Assembly (NCBI GenBank): GCA_037074615.1
Contig: CM073536.1
Coordinates: forward strand, 439,001-503,000
From: Leucaena leucocephala
Taxonomy: Eukaryota > Streptophyta > Magnoliopsida > Fabales > Fabaceae
Reading direction: 5' to 3'
Length of the DNA stretch: 64,000 bases
In this document: positions 26,340 to 38,099 of the stretch, piece by piece
Layout of the letters: each line of letters begins with the position of its first letter
Position numbering within the stretch: position 1 is the stretch's first letter
Notes under the pieces: generated by a model
What the model was told of the DNA's origin: nothing
Database searches by the model: none
The model's input: only the letters and a program-made list of their open reading frames with translations
Program-made: the position numbers and the translations under genes

Positions 26340-26942
26340 TTATTTGAAATCAGGGTCAAAGCAAAAGACCATCGTTTTCGAGTTCAGACTTGAGCTCTCC
26401 CAACTGATCCCCGGCAATACGATGGTCACAAACCTGCCTTCACTATCATTCTTGACCGAACCTTTTGGCCATGGGAGCACCAAAACAGCCCCTTCATCTC
26501 CAACACCTTGAATGCTATAATATACAAATTCTGGTTTGTGCCCATTCACCACAAATGTCAGGTTTGCCTTGGTGAAGGATAATTCAGGACCAATAACTTG
26601 GTGAGAAGCTTGTGCAGGGGCCAATCCTTCATGTGCAGGAACTCGTCTAGGGTTTTCTTGCACTTACCTACGATGAACCTGGCTCCACAGTCGCTGCAAT
26701 TGATGTAGGGCTGGCCTGACTCCGATCGCCGGAGCCGACCACAGGTGATGAAGTAGTGGTTGAACCAGCTGAACATGCTCTCCTTGATCTTCATGATGCT
26801 CAGCCCTTGGACAGCCTCACTGTGAAAGAAGTAGGCCACTCTGAGGTAATGAAGCTTCAACGGGGCTGTGGAAGACATCGGCGCCGACGGAGGAGAGCCT
26901 GATATTGGAGACTAAAGTTTCTTCTTCTTGAGGGAACACCAT
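26340..26942 (-). pseudogene. CER2/CER26-type BAHD relic, fragment 2
   Basis: From ATG at 26942 the minus strand reads MVFPQEEETLVSNIRLSSVG, the N-terminal signature of CER2-like proteins. A frame change follows, then PLKLHYLRVAYFFHSEAV, MFSWFNHYFITCGRLRRSES and DEFLHMKDWPLHKLL. After another frame change come SHQVIGPELSF and directly TKANLTFVVNGHKPEF, GVGDEGAVLVLPWPK and the C-terminus. In intact family members about 200 residues, including the second half of the acyltransferase-like fold, separate GPELSF and ANLTFV. So the locus has one large internal deletion and at least two frame breaks. The surviving frames (26878-26558 and 26663-26340) are still open, so decay may be recent. It is more complete than the copy at 18.9 kb. 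Confidence 0.78.
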
Positions 26943-27197
26943 GGTTGGGGCTTGGGAGGGAAAATAAGGGAAGAGAATATTATGGGTAGGAGCATGGGGG
27001 CGCAGGGGGAATATATAGGAGAAATTAAAGAGGCTTGTTTTGAATTAATGGAAAGCAAGTATATATATAGTCTTGTACAATTTAGTCAACTATATATAAT
27101 AATAATAATAATTTCCCCTGAAATTGTAAAAAGCACAATGCAATGGAAGGGAGGCCCATGCTTTGAATGAGGATTCACGAGGCTAAGTATAGATATA
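26943..27197. other. Flank of CER relic 2
   Basis: Upstream side of the CER relic, with an AT/TAA microsatellite around 27090-27112. No gene. Confidence 0.35.
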
Positions 27198-27716
27198 GGG
27201 TTTGTTTGGAAAACGCCTAAATCGCGATTTTAAAAGGGCTTTTGGCTCAAACCTCAGTTTGGGAAAATTTTAAAACAAACAGGTTTATTTGTCCATAAGT
27301 GCTTTTGGACAAAACTATGATTTAAAACTATGGTTTTGAATAAGCTATTTAAAATAGCTTTTTCAATCGTAAAAGTACTTATGGACTATCCAATTACTAT
27401 CTTACCCCTACTTTTTCTTACACCCTCTCTCCTCTCTCCTACTTTTTCTTACACCCTCTATCGTTTCTCCTCTCTTCCTTCTCTCCTCTCTCTTCTCTTT
27501 TCTCTAACTCCCTCCTCTCTCTTACTTTAAATCAAATCATACCCTTTTTGGTAATTTACCACCATAAAAGTCATTCTAAAAATAACTATCCAAACACCTA
27601 TTTATTCAAAACCACTTTTTTTCCATAAACTCTTCTCTAAAAGTCCTTTTTCATAAGTTGTCCATAAACCCTTTTTTTTTATAAGCCTTTTTTTAAAATC
27701 ATATCCAAACATGCCC
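27198..27716. mobile_element. Probable hAT-like MITE or foldback element
   Basis: One end reads GGGTTTGTTTGGA and the other, reverse-complemented, GGGCATGTTTGGATA; such ends are common among plant hAT-type MITEs. Between them are several imperfect inverted motifs (TTTTAAAAGGGCTTTTGG, AACCACTTTTTTTCC) and a CT-rich middle. A clean 8-bp target-site duplication was not found, so the exact ends are uncertain. Confidence 0.45.
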
Positions 27717-30270
27717 ATAGCCAACTTACTTCATTAATATCTCAACGACCGTTCCCTGCTACTTTTCCTATTTTCTCTATGGACTCCTCTCTCATTCCAA
27801 GAAAGTCTCTTTCATCCCTCAGTTTTCAGCTTTTAACTTGAGGGTTAAATTCAAATACATATCATGTTTTCTTAAATCTATCATGAAATATAAAATTTAT
27901 AATAAACGAGTACATGTTTATACAAGTCTCGTGAATCATTTATAATAGGGAAAAAATAAAAAAAATCTAAATTTTAATAAAAAAAACGCTGATATTTAGT
28001 TTAATTTAAGGTTTTTGAGTAAAAAAATTCCCATCTATTCCATACTATCTTTCCTATCCGATCCTATGCATAAGACACTTGGGGGTAGAGTTTTCGTGGG
28101 GTTCTTTTTATAAGGCGCCACGATGATTATTTATTATTTTATTTAATATATGATTTAATTGGTGATTTAATTTTAGTTCTAAATATAAAATATATTTTTA
28201 TATTTTTTAATTTTTTCTCAAATAATCATACTAATACTTTTTTAACAATAATTAAGTAAGTGAATGATGAAGGGAGTGAAGAAAGACGATTAGGGTATTT
28301 AAAAAAAATATCATATTAATTAATTTAATTAACTTTTTTAATCTAGTCAAATTAATTAAATAGGCTATAGACTAAAGACTGGAGGAGTATAATTTTTTAT
28401 TTTATCTCTATTTAATGTTGATAGAGAATCGGTGTTATTTAATAACCCCAATTCAAAACTTTCTCTACCTTTAAAGAATCGGTGGCATCAAAAATTTTAT
28501 TCATTGACTTAATCCTAAATTTTATTTTTTCTTTCTTTATGATATATATGTGCACTGTATGGTTAGTACTATATATAATGAAGAAGGAAGAGAAATAATT
28601 TAAATTTTCACTTAATGTCGACCAAGCAGAGATGAGAGTCATGAATCCGACATATGGATGTAGGAGCACTATTTTCTTGTCTGTTTTGGGATTGTGTTAA
28701 CAAGTCTGTTGATTCTGTAATTCATAATTGTATAGAATTAACTGCAAGCACCCCGTTCAGGTGTCCTTAATTAGCCAAGGTTTATAACCTAATTAATCTT
28801 AAACTCATTATTAACACTGATACACACTCATATGTGTGTGTGTGTGTGTGTATTCTCTTCATCTTATTCTCATGCAGTGATTTCTCATTCTGCTAAACTA
28901 AACTAGCTTAAAAAATGATGCCTTTAATTAAGTCCATAAAAATTGATGATAAAGGATCTAGAACACGAATAGTCCAAATCTTATATATGTCTACCGCACA
29001 AATATATAATATCTCTCTTCAACCACACAACATTATAAATTCTTCCGACCATATCAAAGGAAAGTAATGAATTAACGTTGTTACATTTGTTTATAAAAAT
29101 GTGGCTGAAGAAGATCATCGTATTGTCGACGAAATCATAAAACGTAAGAAGCTGCAGTATTCCCTTACCAAATAAAATCAAGCTTGATTTGAAGTTGTTG
29201 GAATCCCATTAATTGTTGAACTTTGTAAATATCTCGTACCAACCCCAAATATCGATCCAATCCTTTTAGCCTCATATATGTTTAGTTTAAGGGCAGGGTG
29301 TCTTAATCTGTAGGGTACATGGTCCAAGAGTTGACTACTGTGCCTTCATCCATTGAGCTTTCTTTGAAGAGCACCGTTAATGTAACTGCCCCATCAGAAA
29401 TAAAAGTACTTGGACTTGGACATGAAGATTATTTATTTAGTAATTATTATGTAGGAAGGACCTTTAATATAAAATATAGTTTGTAATATAAATTATACTA
29501 TAAACTAAATTTTATATTAAAGACTAGAGGGAGTATATTAATTTACTATTAATGTTTATGCCATTGAAGCGCATCTTTACTGCCAGTAAGAACCCCCGAC
29601 ATAGTTTGCATTGTTTTGGGAAACGCCTCGCCTTACATGGATTCTGGTTTTAATTTAGATTTGAGTTTTAAATTTAAGTTCCAAATCTTTCAAACTTTGG
29701 ATTACATTATTTTAATAAGCATTATCATTTTTATTAGTTAATTATAATTAAAGTTTAAAATTTTAAGATCTGGGATAGAGGTCCTTTTTTTGGTAAGTTG
29801 ATTGCTGTCCAAATTCATAAAATTAATGTAGGTCTCTTACATCATAGGAAATGAGATTAATGAATCACGCTATTACTGTTTCATGAATAATAATTTCACT
29901 TGTTAAAATTATTATATTGTACAAAGATATGCAAAAATATACACTGCCTTTTATCTTTCATGCCCTGAAAAAAAAAATTAGTTTTCACTGTTGCAAAGGA
30001 TATTTTCGATCCAAAAAAACAAAAGAAACATAATCTACAGGCTATATACGAGGTGAGGTTGGCACAGAAATAGATGATGAAGTGGCGTTTTGGAAAAGTT
30101 GAGCATTTGTGTATTTGGAAAACTGAGTCATCAACCACATCAAACTATTGAGCACACATATCATGCTTCCTGGCACAAAAGCTCGAGACTTTTCTAAACT
30201 TTCCCACTTTCCCACAGATTTTAATGCAAAATGCTCATATGATTTTCATAAAACACCAGTATACATCAAT
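27717..30270. other. AT-rich intergenic DNA
   Basis: No supported gene. It contains a (TG)n microsatellite at about 28834-28851 and a short near-perfect hairpin at about 29462-29524 (CTTTAATATAAAATATAGTT against its complement), followed by GAGGGAGTA, a Stowaway-like end motif. Confidence 0.4.
28834..28851. repeat. (TG)n microsatellite
   Basis: About nine uninterrupted TG units in intergenic DNA. Confidence 0.9.
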
Positions 30271-30954
30271 CTTGCTATGACTTGCTAGGGCAAAAGAGAC
30301 GACCATCCATTTGTTTTAATCAACCGCACTCATTTAACAGTGCGGATTGGAGTAAAATGATGGGAACTATGAATTTACAAGAAACTGACCAATGAATGAG
30401 ACTACTACTTTTCTTTCTCTCGAACATACTTTTTGTAAATAGGGGTTCTATGTTACAAATCAAAATTGTGGTGGAGTTGCAGAGGCCACATCTAGTTTTG
30501 TTTCTCTTACATTCTCTTTTTCTGTTAGAAAGAGCTCAGCTCCAACCAAAAATAGAAAAGAAAGCATCACAAGCTCTCGAGTCTCCCCTTCTCAGCAACC
30601 TGCAGCTGCCTTTGTGAAGTCATCACTGTACTAAGATGTGTGAAGCAAGAGCGCACTCCCCGATCTTGGCCTGCAGGCAACGCACCAGGGCACACAACCA
30701 TTCACGAAAGAAGTTCCTTTGCATTCAGTATAAGATCAAGATGAAGTCAAAATTTTCCATCCCAACAGTTTTAAGATCAAAGCACACGATCAATCATTAC
30801 TTTCTGCCAAAGGGTGAAGTAACGTAAGAATGCATCCACGATCTTGTAATCTATTTCTAGACGCAGATGCCGCTGTCCTGCCACATGGGTTGAGTGAATG
30901 GAGAGCTCCATTTGCAGATATGATTGCCGTATCATTTGCAGCTCAAAAGACCAA

Positions 30955-33900
30955 TCAATATGGAATGACATATGGCAGAGCATAAATATCTGGCTCTATA
31001 TGCAGAGCTTCTGCCCATACCTGCCCTGTTCCCACAATCTTTGAAGGCTCCGCCATTGGCTTTTTCTCTTGTAAACTGTGGCTGCCAAACAACCACTCTT
31101 GATCATCAAAATCGGGCTGCTCATCCATTTTCGGTACAGAATATACCTGGCTTAGGTACTTTGAATCTGGATGGGGCGGTTTTGCAGAAGTTTCTTCAAA
31201 TGCAGGATCAGCTGGCACAGGAGCACTGACGGGCTTGTTTGGGCAATCTGCAGATGGCTGAGCTCCAATGATGCCATTTTTCTTGTGTTCCTTGTTATTG
31301 ACCTTAAAATTGGTGGTTGCTACTGGACCATCGGAGGCATACGGAATGGAACTTTGGCCAGGTTTCACTATCCTTCCATTCTCAGTGAGTGGATGAGGGG
31401 AAGAGGATGGTCTAGGTAACTTACTGGGCCAACTGTCACTGGCTGTTAAAAAGACAAAGAAGTTAATGATAAAGTTGAGAGCAAATAGCAAATGAGAGAG
31501 TCCACACAAGCTAGAAAAACAATTTACCCACATTAATGAAAATATGGAGTTTTGGTGTGTGTGGCGTGTGTGAAATCAAGGGAAACCCAACATTAAGTCA
31601 AAGGATGCAGTATCTGGTATTCAGTCAACAAAATACTACTCGAACACTAAATGCCCTATTTGCATACACATACAACTTGAAGGGATCCTTGAGGAGAAAT
31701 GAGTACATGATTTGTCTTGAAAAGCACTCACCATGCAGGATTCCATTTGATTCCATGTCCTTCCGTTTCTTGAGGTTTTCCCCACTAACAGAGTTCTCAT
31801 GGCTGTTCTTGGGAATCTGTGGGAAAGAATTTGTACTCATAGGGCCACCTTTGTTGCTCACTTTAAACTTATTTTGCTCTATGTTCTTATGTTCAGTTTG
31901 CTCCTTCACTTTCTCCTTTTTTTTCTCTTTATCCCTGTCTTTGTCCTTCCCATGCCCCTTTTTCTCCTTGTCTCTATCTTTCCTTTTGTCTCCTGGTTTA
32001 TCATCTTTCTTTTCCTTGCTTGTTTCTCTTGTTCCCGATCTAGCTTCAACAGCTCTGTTAAAGTTCTTCTCCAAAGATCTGGGCGTTCCACTGACTCTGG
32101 AATGAAAATTTCCAGCATGATTATGGACTGTTGCATTTTCAATAGGCCTGGCCTCAGCCTGGATTCCTTGCCCATCAATCTTCTTAACATCAATACTCTT
32201 ATCCTTGATCTTTTCCTTGCCATCATCCCAGGTACCGCTATCCTTAGCCACCAGCCTAGCAGTCCCCTCATCCTTTTTTTGGCTTGCAAAGGTAAACTTT
32301 TGAACCAACTGATTACCAGCCCTTCCATCCTCCTTAATCCTCCTGCCCAACTCCTGAAGGAATTTTGAATCTTTATTCTCCTCAGCCAGGTGATTATTTT
32401 TCTCTCTTGCCTTCTCTCCATTGTTATCAGCAAAATGTTCAGGAAGTTTCTCCTTCGACAAGATACCCATCCTATCATTTTGCTTGATTTCCTTTTGGAT
32501 GAGTTTACCAGTATTGAGACCTCCTGTTTGTCCAGGGATTCCCTTCCCATCAGCAGTATTGTTTTTATTTTTATCCTTATACTTTTCCTTATCTCTGTCT
32601 TTCTTTTTATCTCTGTGTTTTTCTTTTTTATCTTTCTTTTCTTTAAGCTTTCCATCCTTTCCTTCCTTCTCTCTTCTTTCCTTACTTTCCCTCTTATCTT
32701 TGTCCTTCTTCTCTTTTTTATCTTTCTTTTCTTGTTCCTTTTCCTGCAAATCATCAGACAGAAAACAAATATCAACAATTATCAAATAAGGACCGAAAAA
32801 AATTAATATACCACTTTGCTGCATCAAAGTAACAAAGCACGGTAAAAATCATGTTCAAGGGAAAACACATCTAGACAAGCATACTTAAGCAGTCTGCTAT
32901 TGGATTGAAGAGAAAATATCACAGCAATCCCAGTTACGTTCTAACACTAGATACCAACCACCAAAAAATAATGTTCATTGTTATTCTTTATATGTAACTT
33001 CGTTTTTTTATTTTTTTTGGAATTAAAGGGCAAATGCTAACGACTTGAGGTTACAAGTAGAATCAAACCTGCAACCTCTCATTTATAGGGAAGTTTACAT
33101 GCCACTAGACCACAATGCCATTAGCTCACACCTAACCTGTTAAAGAACTGAAATCCACCTGTCTAGAATATCCTAATTAATATACTCCTGGAAGTAAAAG
33201 ATTTTCGCATAGCCCATTATAACCCACAAATAAACCAGGAAGCTCCAACAATACCAGGTAGAACATACTCCAGTGTACCAAAATCTTCTCAAACAAGAAG
33301 AGTATACTCATAATGTTCATCAGAACAAATTAAGGCAGAAAAAAGAACAGCAAACTTGCTGCTTAGTTATCTTCTTAGTCACAACAAGCAACTTTAGACA
33401 CTTAATGCACTACTCTACCAGATAAGATCCACAGACCACGATGTATCCTATGTGTAAATAACAACCATAAAAGCATCAATCCAGTAAAAATGCAACCTAA
33501 GCCAAATAGAAATCCTAGAATATTTTATCATGTGTCCAAAAAACTAAAGAAAGAAAGAAAACTTCTCATTTAATTTAGAATTGGTTGCAATTAAGTGATG
33601 GAAGAAAAGCTCCTAATATGGTCCACAAGATTATTACTACAAACATTCCCGGAAGAAGTCTAATTGATATCCTATAAAGTGCAAGTGGGTAACCGTTGAT
33701 TCTTGATGCATCAAGTGGATTAATTTTCTCAAATTCATACTTCATATACCAGTCACTCCTATTTTATAAAACACCTATACCAGTGAGGTTACCTACTACG
33801 CACTTTCCATTTTAGAATGCACCAGACCCTTTAGAGGATCTTTCCAAATCTAATTGGGCCAATCTTCATTATTTCAAAGAAGATAATGAGCAACGAGCAA

Positions 33901-36624
33901 TGTTATCCATTTCTTAAGCTGAAACTTACAACAGCATACAATCTAACTGACCATGACAATGTTTTTCCTTTGGCCATCCACCACATTTTTTTATCCATAG
34001 GTTAACTTTACCCTCCACGCTAAGACTTTGCCAACCCCCCAGGCATGCTTCTCCTGATTTTTACTTATTTTTATTCCCGAGTCATTTACTATCAATCAAT
34101 TATAGAAAGGTACAAGCACACATCAACCTGAACCTATCAAGTGGCATGCATTTCCCCATTTGGTTATTTCACTTTAATTAATCCAATCCAGACCATCTTC
34201 AATTACAAACTGCAATGAATTCGGCAATTAAACATTTTACACCATATTTAAGCTCAAAGTGGACCATGTCACTAGGGGTAAATATTAAATTCTATAGAAA
34301 CAAGTGACATCAGACTCAATGGATGCAGAAATTTATTTCTCCATAACAAAATGCAAGAATATTGAAAAGAGCAATATGCAAATAAGCTCTAATCAGGTCA
34401 TCAATCCAAATTATTCATTTTATTGAGGGCACTTTTAGATACTTTCGTAAGATTCTGAGCTATATCCCCCAAATTCTTCCATAGGAAGAATGTTTTCACA
34501 CATTACTAATAAGAGCATAATTAATTGATTATCACAAATTCTTTAGGAAAGTAAAAAATCCATGGCCATTTGAAATATGACTTGAGATAAATTAACATCA
34601 CAATTGTAGGATAACCTAACACTATTTACAAAAATAGAACGAGAAGTTTATCCAAAAGTACAAAATAGACAGTGCAAGACAAGGAAATTTGAACAAAGGA
34701 GAAAAATGAACTTCAAGGAATGAGACGTTTGATATCTAAGGAGAGAATGTTGCTTGACAGACAGACCAAAAGGTTGGTTCATTTTGCATTTTTCTGAAAC
34801 GTCATTTGATTCCATAAGGATTATTCATGGATAATAAATCACAATAGATTCTGCAGGTCAAGAATAACCCAAATAGAAACAAAAAAATCGGATTAGTGAT
34901 GCAAAATGACATCCAAAACTCAATATTCCCATACCTATTTACAGTTATTAGTCAAATAACCAAAATAAAAAAAAAAGAAGAAGAAGAAAAAGCTTTCAAA
35001 AATACTTATCAAGGATCTCTCTTTTAGTTCTTTAAGCAAATGTTTATCATGGATGCATACAATCAAATGATCAGAGGTCTTGGTTTTCAAAACTCTCACT
35101 CCTGCTGATGAAAAATCAATGGTGTGCAAGCATGAAGATGGTATCAAGTCAAGAACATTATGAAGACATTTTCGCCAACGGCCCAACTGATGACAATAGT
35201 CATTTTGGCCTTTTTCAACATAATTGAGATTAGTTTGCATGTGATTTTCCTAATATAGTTCAAGCTAAAACAGATAAGAGACGTGATATTTCTAAAATAG
35301 AACTGTACTTAAACTTCTCTGCTGTTATTTCACAATTGGTGGGACCAGAATTATCATACCATATTGGCAGCTCATATCTACCACCTCCTTTGTGTCCCCT
35401 TAAACCACAGAATATGGCCATTATTCTAAAAAAAGCTCTCATAGTCGCCCCATTTTATACCCAAAACAAAAAAAAAAAAAAAACAGCTCTCATAGTCCTA
35501 TTATTTCATTAAAATATTAGAACTTTTTTTATTATTGTCAAAGCAGCTTAGGAGGGCACAAATCTTGGTAAGCCACCTGACAGTTGGAAAGCTAAGCTTT
35601 GTTCTATGATGAATAGAAAAAAAAATTATAGCATTAGAACAAATAAATAAGCAACTATAATAAGAATGTTCAAAGGGGGCCACAGGGCATGATATACATA
35701 CACATGCTAGAAGACATATACATACATGCTCTCTCCCACCCCCACCCCCACCCCCCCAAACCAAGAAACAATCAACAATTATCACAAGAAATCTCAATAA
35801 AATAGAGGTTCTAGAAAGGTTGCCCGAGAAAAATACTGATAATGACAAAAAACTGATGTCAAAAACTTTGCTTTGACACAACATATATAAGAAGTTATAA
35901 AACCAAAAACATCTTTACATGAAATCACAGCATCACACAATAAGAGACAAGTTAAGGAAATAAATTTTCAGCACTAGCCAATATACTGGCGGAATTTCAT
36001 AAAAATCAGTGTAAAATACATAAAGTACGCTGAGCACGTCAACTTTAAATTTTCACGTTATCTTTCCACCCTCATCAGCAATTGGCAGATTAGCTCAATT
36101 TTGTCCTTCAAAAAGTCTCTGTATACAGATCACAAAGTCCAAATTCTGAGCATCACATAGAAAATCCAAATATGAAATGAAAAATGAGACATCATTTAAT
36201 ATGACATGCACGCAGACCCACTTTCACTTTTCAACAATGAACTTCCGGCAACAAAAATGTATAATCACAACTTTTCATAAATAGGAAAGAGACATTGCTA
36301 TTTAAGTCGCCAATCATCTTACAACTGGTTCTACAAAAATTTAACTTGTTCAGAAGAAATACATAAAACTTTTTCAGATATAATTGAGACGCAACAGCAG
36401 ATACTATTAAAATGTAAATTAAGTTTCCAATATAATATTGTCAATAGATGTTTAAAACCCTGCATCTCACAAGAAAATCATTTTAGCATCCCAGTCACCG
36501 TTATCCCAATTATATGCACTCTCAAATACAGGAAAAGTATAGTAACCTTTTTCAATAGGTCCACGTCATCTGTTTTCCCTTTCTTTTCATATCCTGGTCG
36601 TGGAAATGGAAAGCAGCGCGACAT
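30955..36624 (-). CDS. Lys-rich 'myb-like protein X' family protein, copy A
   Basis: Three exons, 36624-36547, 32743-31732 and 31442-30955, join in phase to give 525 residues. The first exon encodes MSRCFPFPRPGYEKKGKTDD, the invariant start of this plant family. Exon 2 is dominated by Lys/Glu/Asp (EKKDKKEKKDKDKRESKERR) and is probably helical or disordered, with a second basic block near its end. The last exon has the conserved tail RPPHPDSKYL-type motif (here KPPHPDSKYLSQVYSVP), DDQEWLFGSHS and a terminal ALPYVIPY. No Myb domain is present despite the common database name. Function is unknown; nuclear location is inferred from basic clusters. Intron 1 is unusually long, about 3.8 kb. Confidence 0.88.
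32790..35370. other. Copy A-specific part of intron 1
   Basis: About 2.5 kb with no matching sequence in intron 1 of copy B, where similarity resumes at about 42390 (ACCACTTTTGTGTCCTCTTA, matching about 35383 in A). No gene on either strand; it carries the SINE-like element. Either inserted in A or deleted from B. Confidence 0.5.
33002..33140 (-). mobile_element. tRNA-derived SINE-like element inside intron 1 of copy A
   Basis: On the minus strand a TGGTCTAGTGGCA box A (33112-33100) is followed about 30 bp later by a GGTTTGATTCT box B (33069-33059). The element ends in an A-rich tail (33020-33003). This is the order of a Pol III promoter in a plant tRNA-derived SINE. It has no counterpart in copy B. 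Ends and target-site duplication are not certain. Confidence 0.55.
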
Positions 36625-38008
36625 TGCACAAAATCCTGATATACCCAATGTATGATCCTTCTGAAATTGAGAATGCTTCAATTATTCCGCAATAGTGCTG
36701 TTCCAGTAAGGGAACGAACCAGCAACAAGGCTCCTGTCCATGCACCATGTCAATGCATTCATTTCCAACTTTAGTATTCCTCCATAAGCTTCTTACTAGC
36801 TACAAAAAGAAGTTACAGAAACTACCCACGTTTTCTTCCCTTTGAATATTTCCTATATTTGATTAAATCAATGTGCTGCACTGCAACCACTGAACCTGAC
36901 TAATAAAAACACAACCCCGGTAATTGTAAAGTATTAAGCTGAAACTATGTCAATCCAAATGCTTTCATGAGATTTGGAAATGGAGTACTGCAATCAGATC
37001 CTACTGACAGTCTTGGCGGCCAATAAAGAATCATCAACTCTTGCCTACTTCCTTTGTCCAAAATACCAAAATATCACCCAGTAAAGGCCAAAATACGCAA
37101 ACTGCTAATTGATTTTTCAAAGTCTTGATCTCGGCCAACACAATTAGTCAATCAGTATACGCAATCTTCTTCCATGCTCAATGTTAAACACCATCTCAGG
37201 CAATCTCTAAGTGCAAATGCTCAATCAGTGTATTTCCAAATCTACACTTCAAATCTCTGAGAAGATCGGTGCTCATGCCCATTTCACGCAAACCCCACAG
37301 CATGAACCCAGTGCACACTTCTCTGCTGTGATGCAGAGTAAACTGATCAAACCGGAAGTTTTCTGCTATGATCAAACAGAAATTCTCGAATTCAGTGACT
37401 ATCCAGTTACGATCCAGTAAAACCCTAGAAAATCCACTAACACAAGTTTAGTAATACCGAGCCCGAGAGAAAACCCTAATTTTATTTCTGAAAAAATGTA
37501 TTCGAAAAAGCAGTGGAAAAAGTGCCCAGATTGAAGGAAATAAAAAGAATCAAATACTCTTTTTTTATACCAAGTAATAATTAGGTATCGATCAAAAGGG
37601 GAAAAGAGACTTGATTCGAAGCGTTAAGAGGAAAACTTGGATAAGAAAAAAAAGAAATTGGATCGTGAGGAAGAAAGTGTAAGCGAATTGATGAGAAGAG
37701 ATTATCTTGTCCACTACAAGGTGGGCATTGTAGGAGGTACAAGATCTCTCACGCGTATAGAAGATAAGAAAAATAGATCGTAATATATAAATCAATATCA
37801 ATATGAATATATATGTTATGCAGGAGGGGTATGAGAAATCTCGCGGGAGAGTACTTTGTTTTGTGTTGGTAAGGTGGCATGCTTGAGCTAATTGCTCGTG
37901 AAGCTAGATTCTGGGTTTTTCTTTCTCTTTTCTTCCCCACTCCTCCTGCGTCTGTGACCCTCTTTGTATGTGAGCTGTGTTTGTGTGCGGGAGTATGTTT
38001 CTCTTCCC

Positions 38009-38011
<3 letters not shown>

Positions 38012-38049
<38 letters not shown>
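38012..38049. repeat. (GA)n microsatellite in the leader/promoter region of copy A
   Basis: About 19 GA units, read as CT on the transcribed strand of the minus-strand gene. CT-rich leaders are common in plant 5' UTRs. Copy B lacks this tract because similarity ends just before it. Confidence 0.85.
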
Positions 38050-38050
<1 letters not shown>

Positions 38051-38099
38051 CTCTTTTCACTTCTGACTAGGTTTTTGTTCGGAAGTTACACGCGAACCG

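Noticed and set aside
31906..32778. Arg/Lys/Ile-rich minus-strand frame (also 41421-42332)
   Set aside because: Frame-shifted reading of the same Lys-rich exon.
31799..32806. Long plus-strand Phe/Leu/Ser-rich frames (also 41299-42349) looking like membrane proteins
   Set aside because: Complement of the Lys/Glu codons of the myb-like X exon; AAG/GAA runs become CTT/TTC. Present in both copies for that reason.
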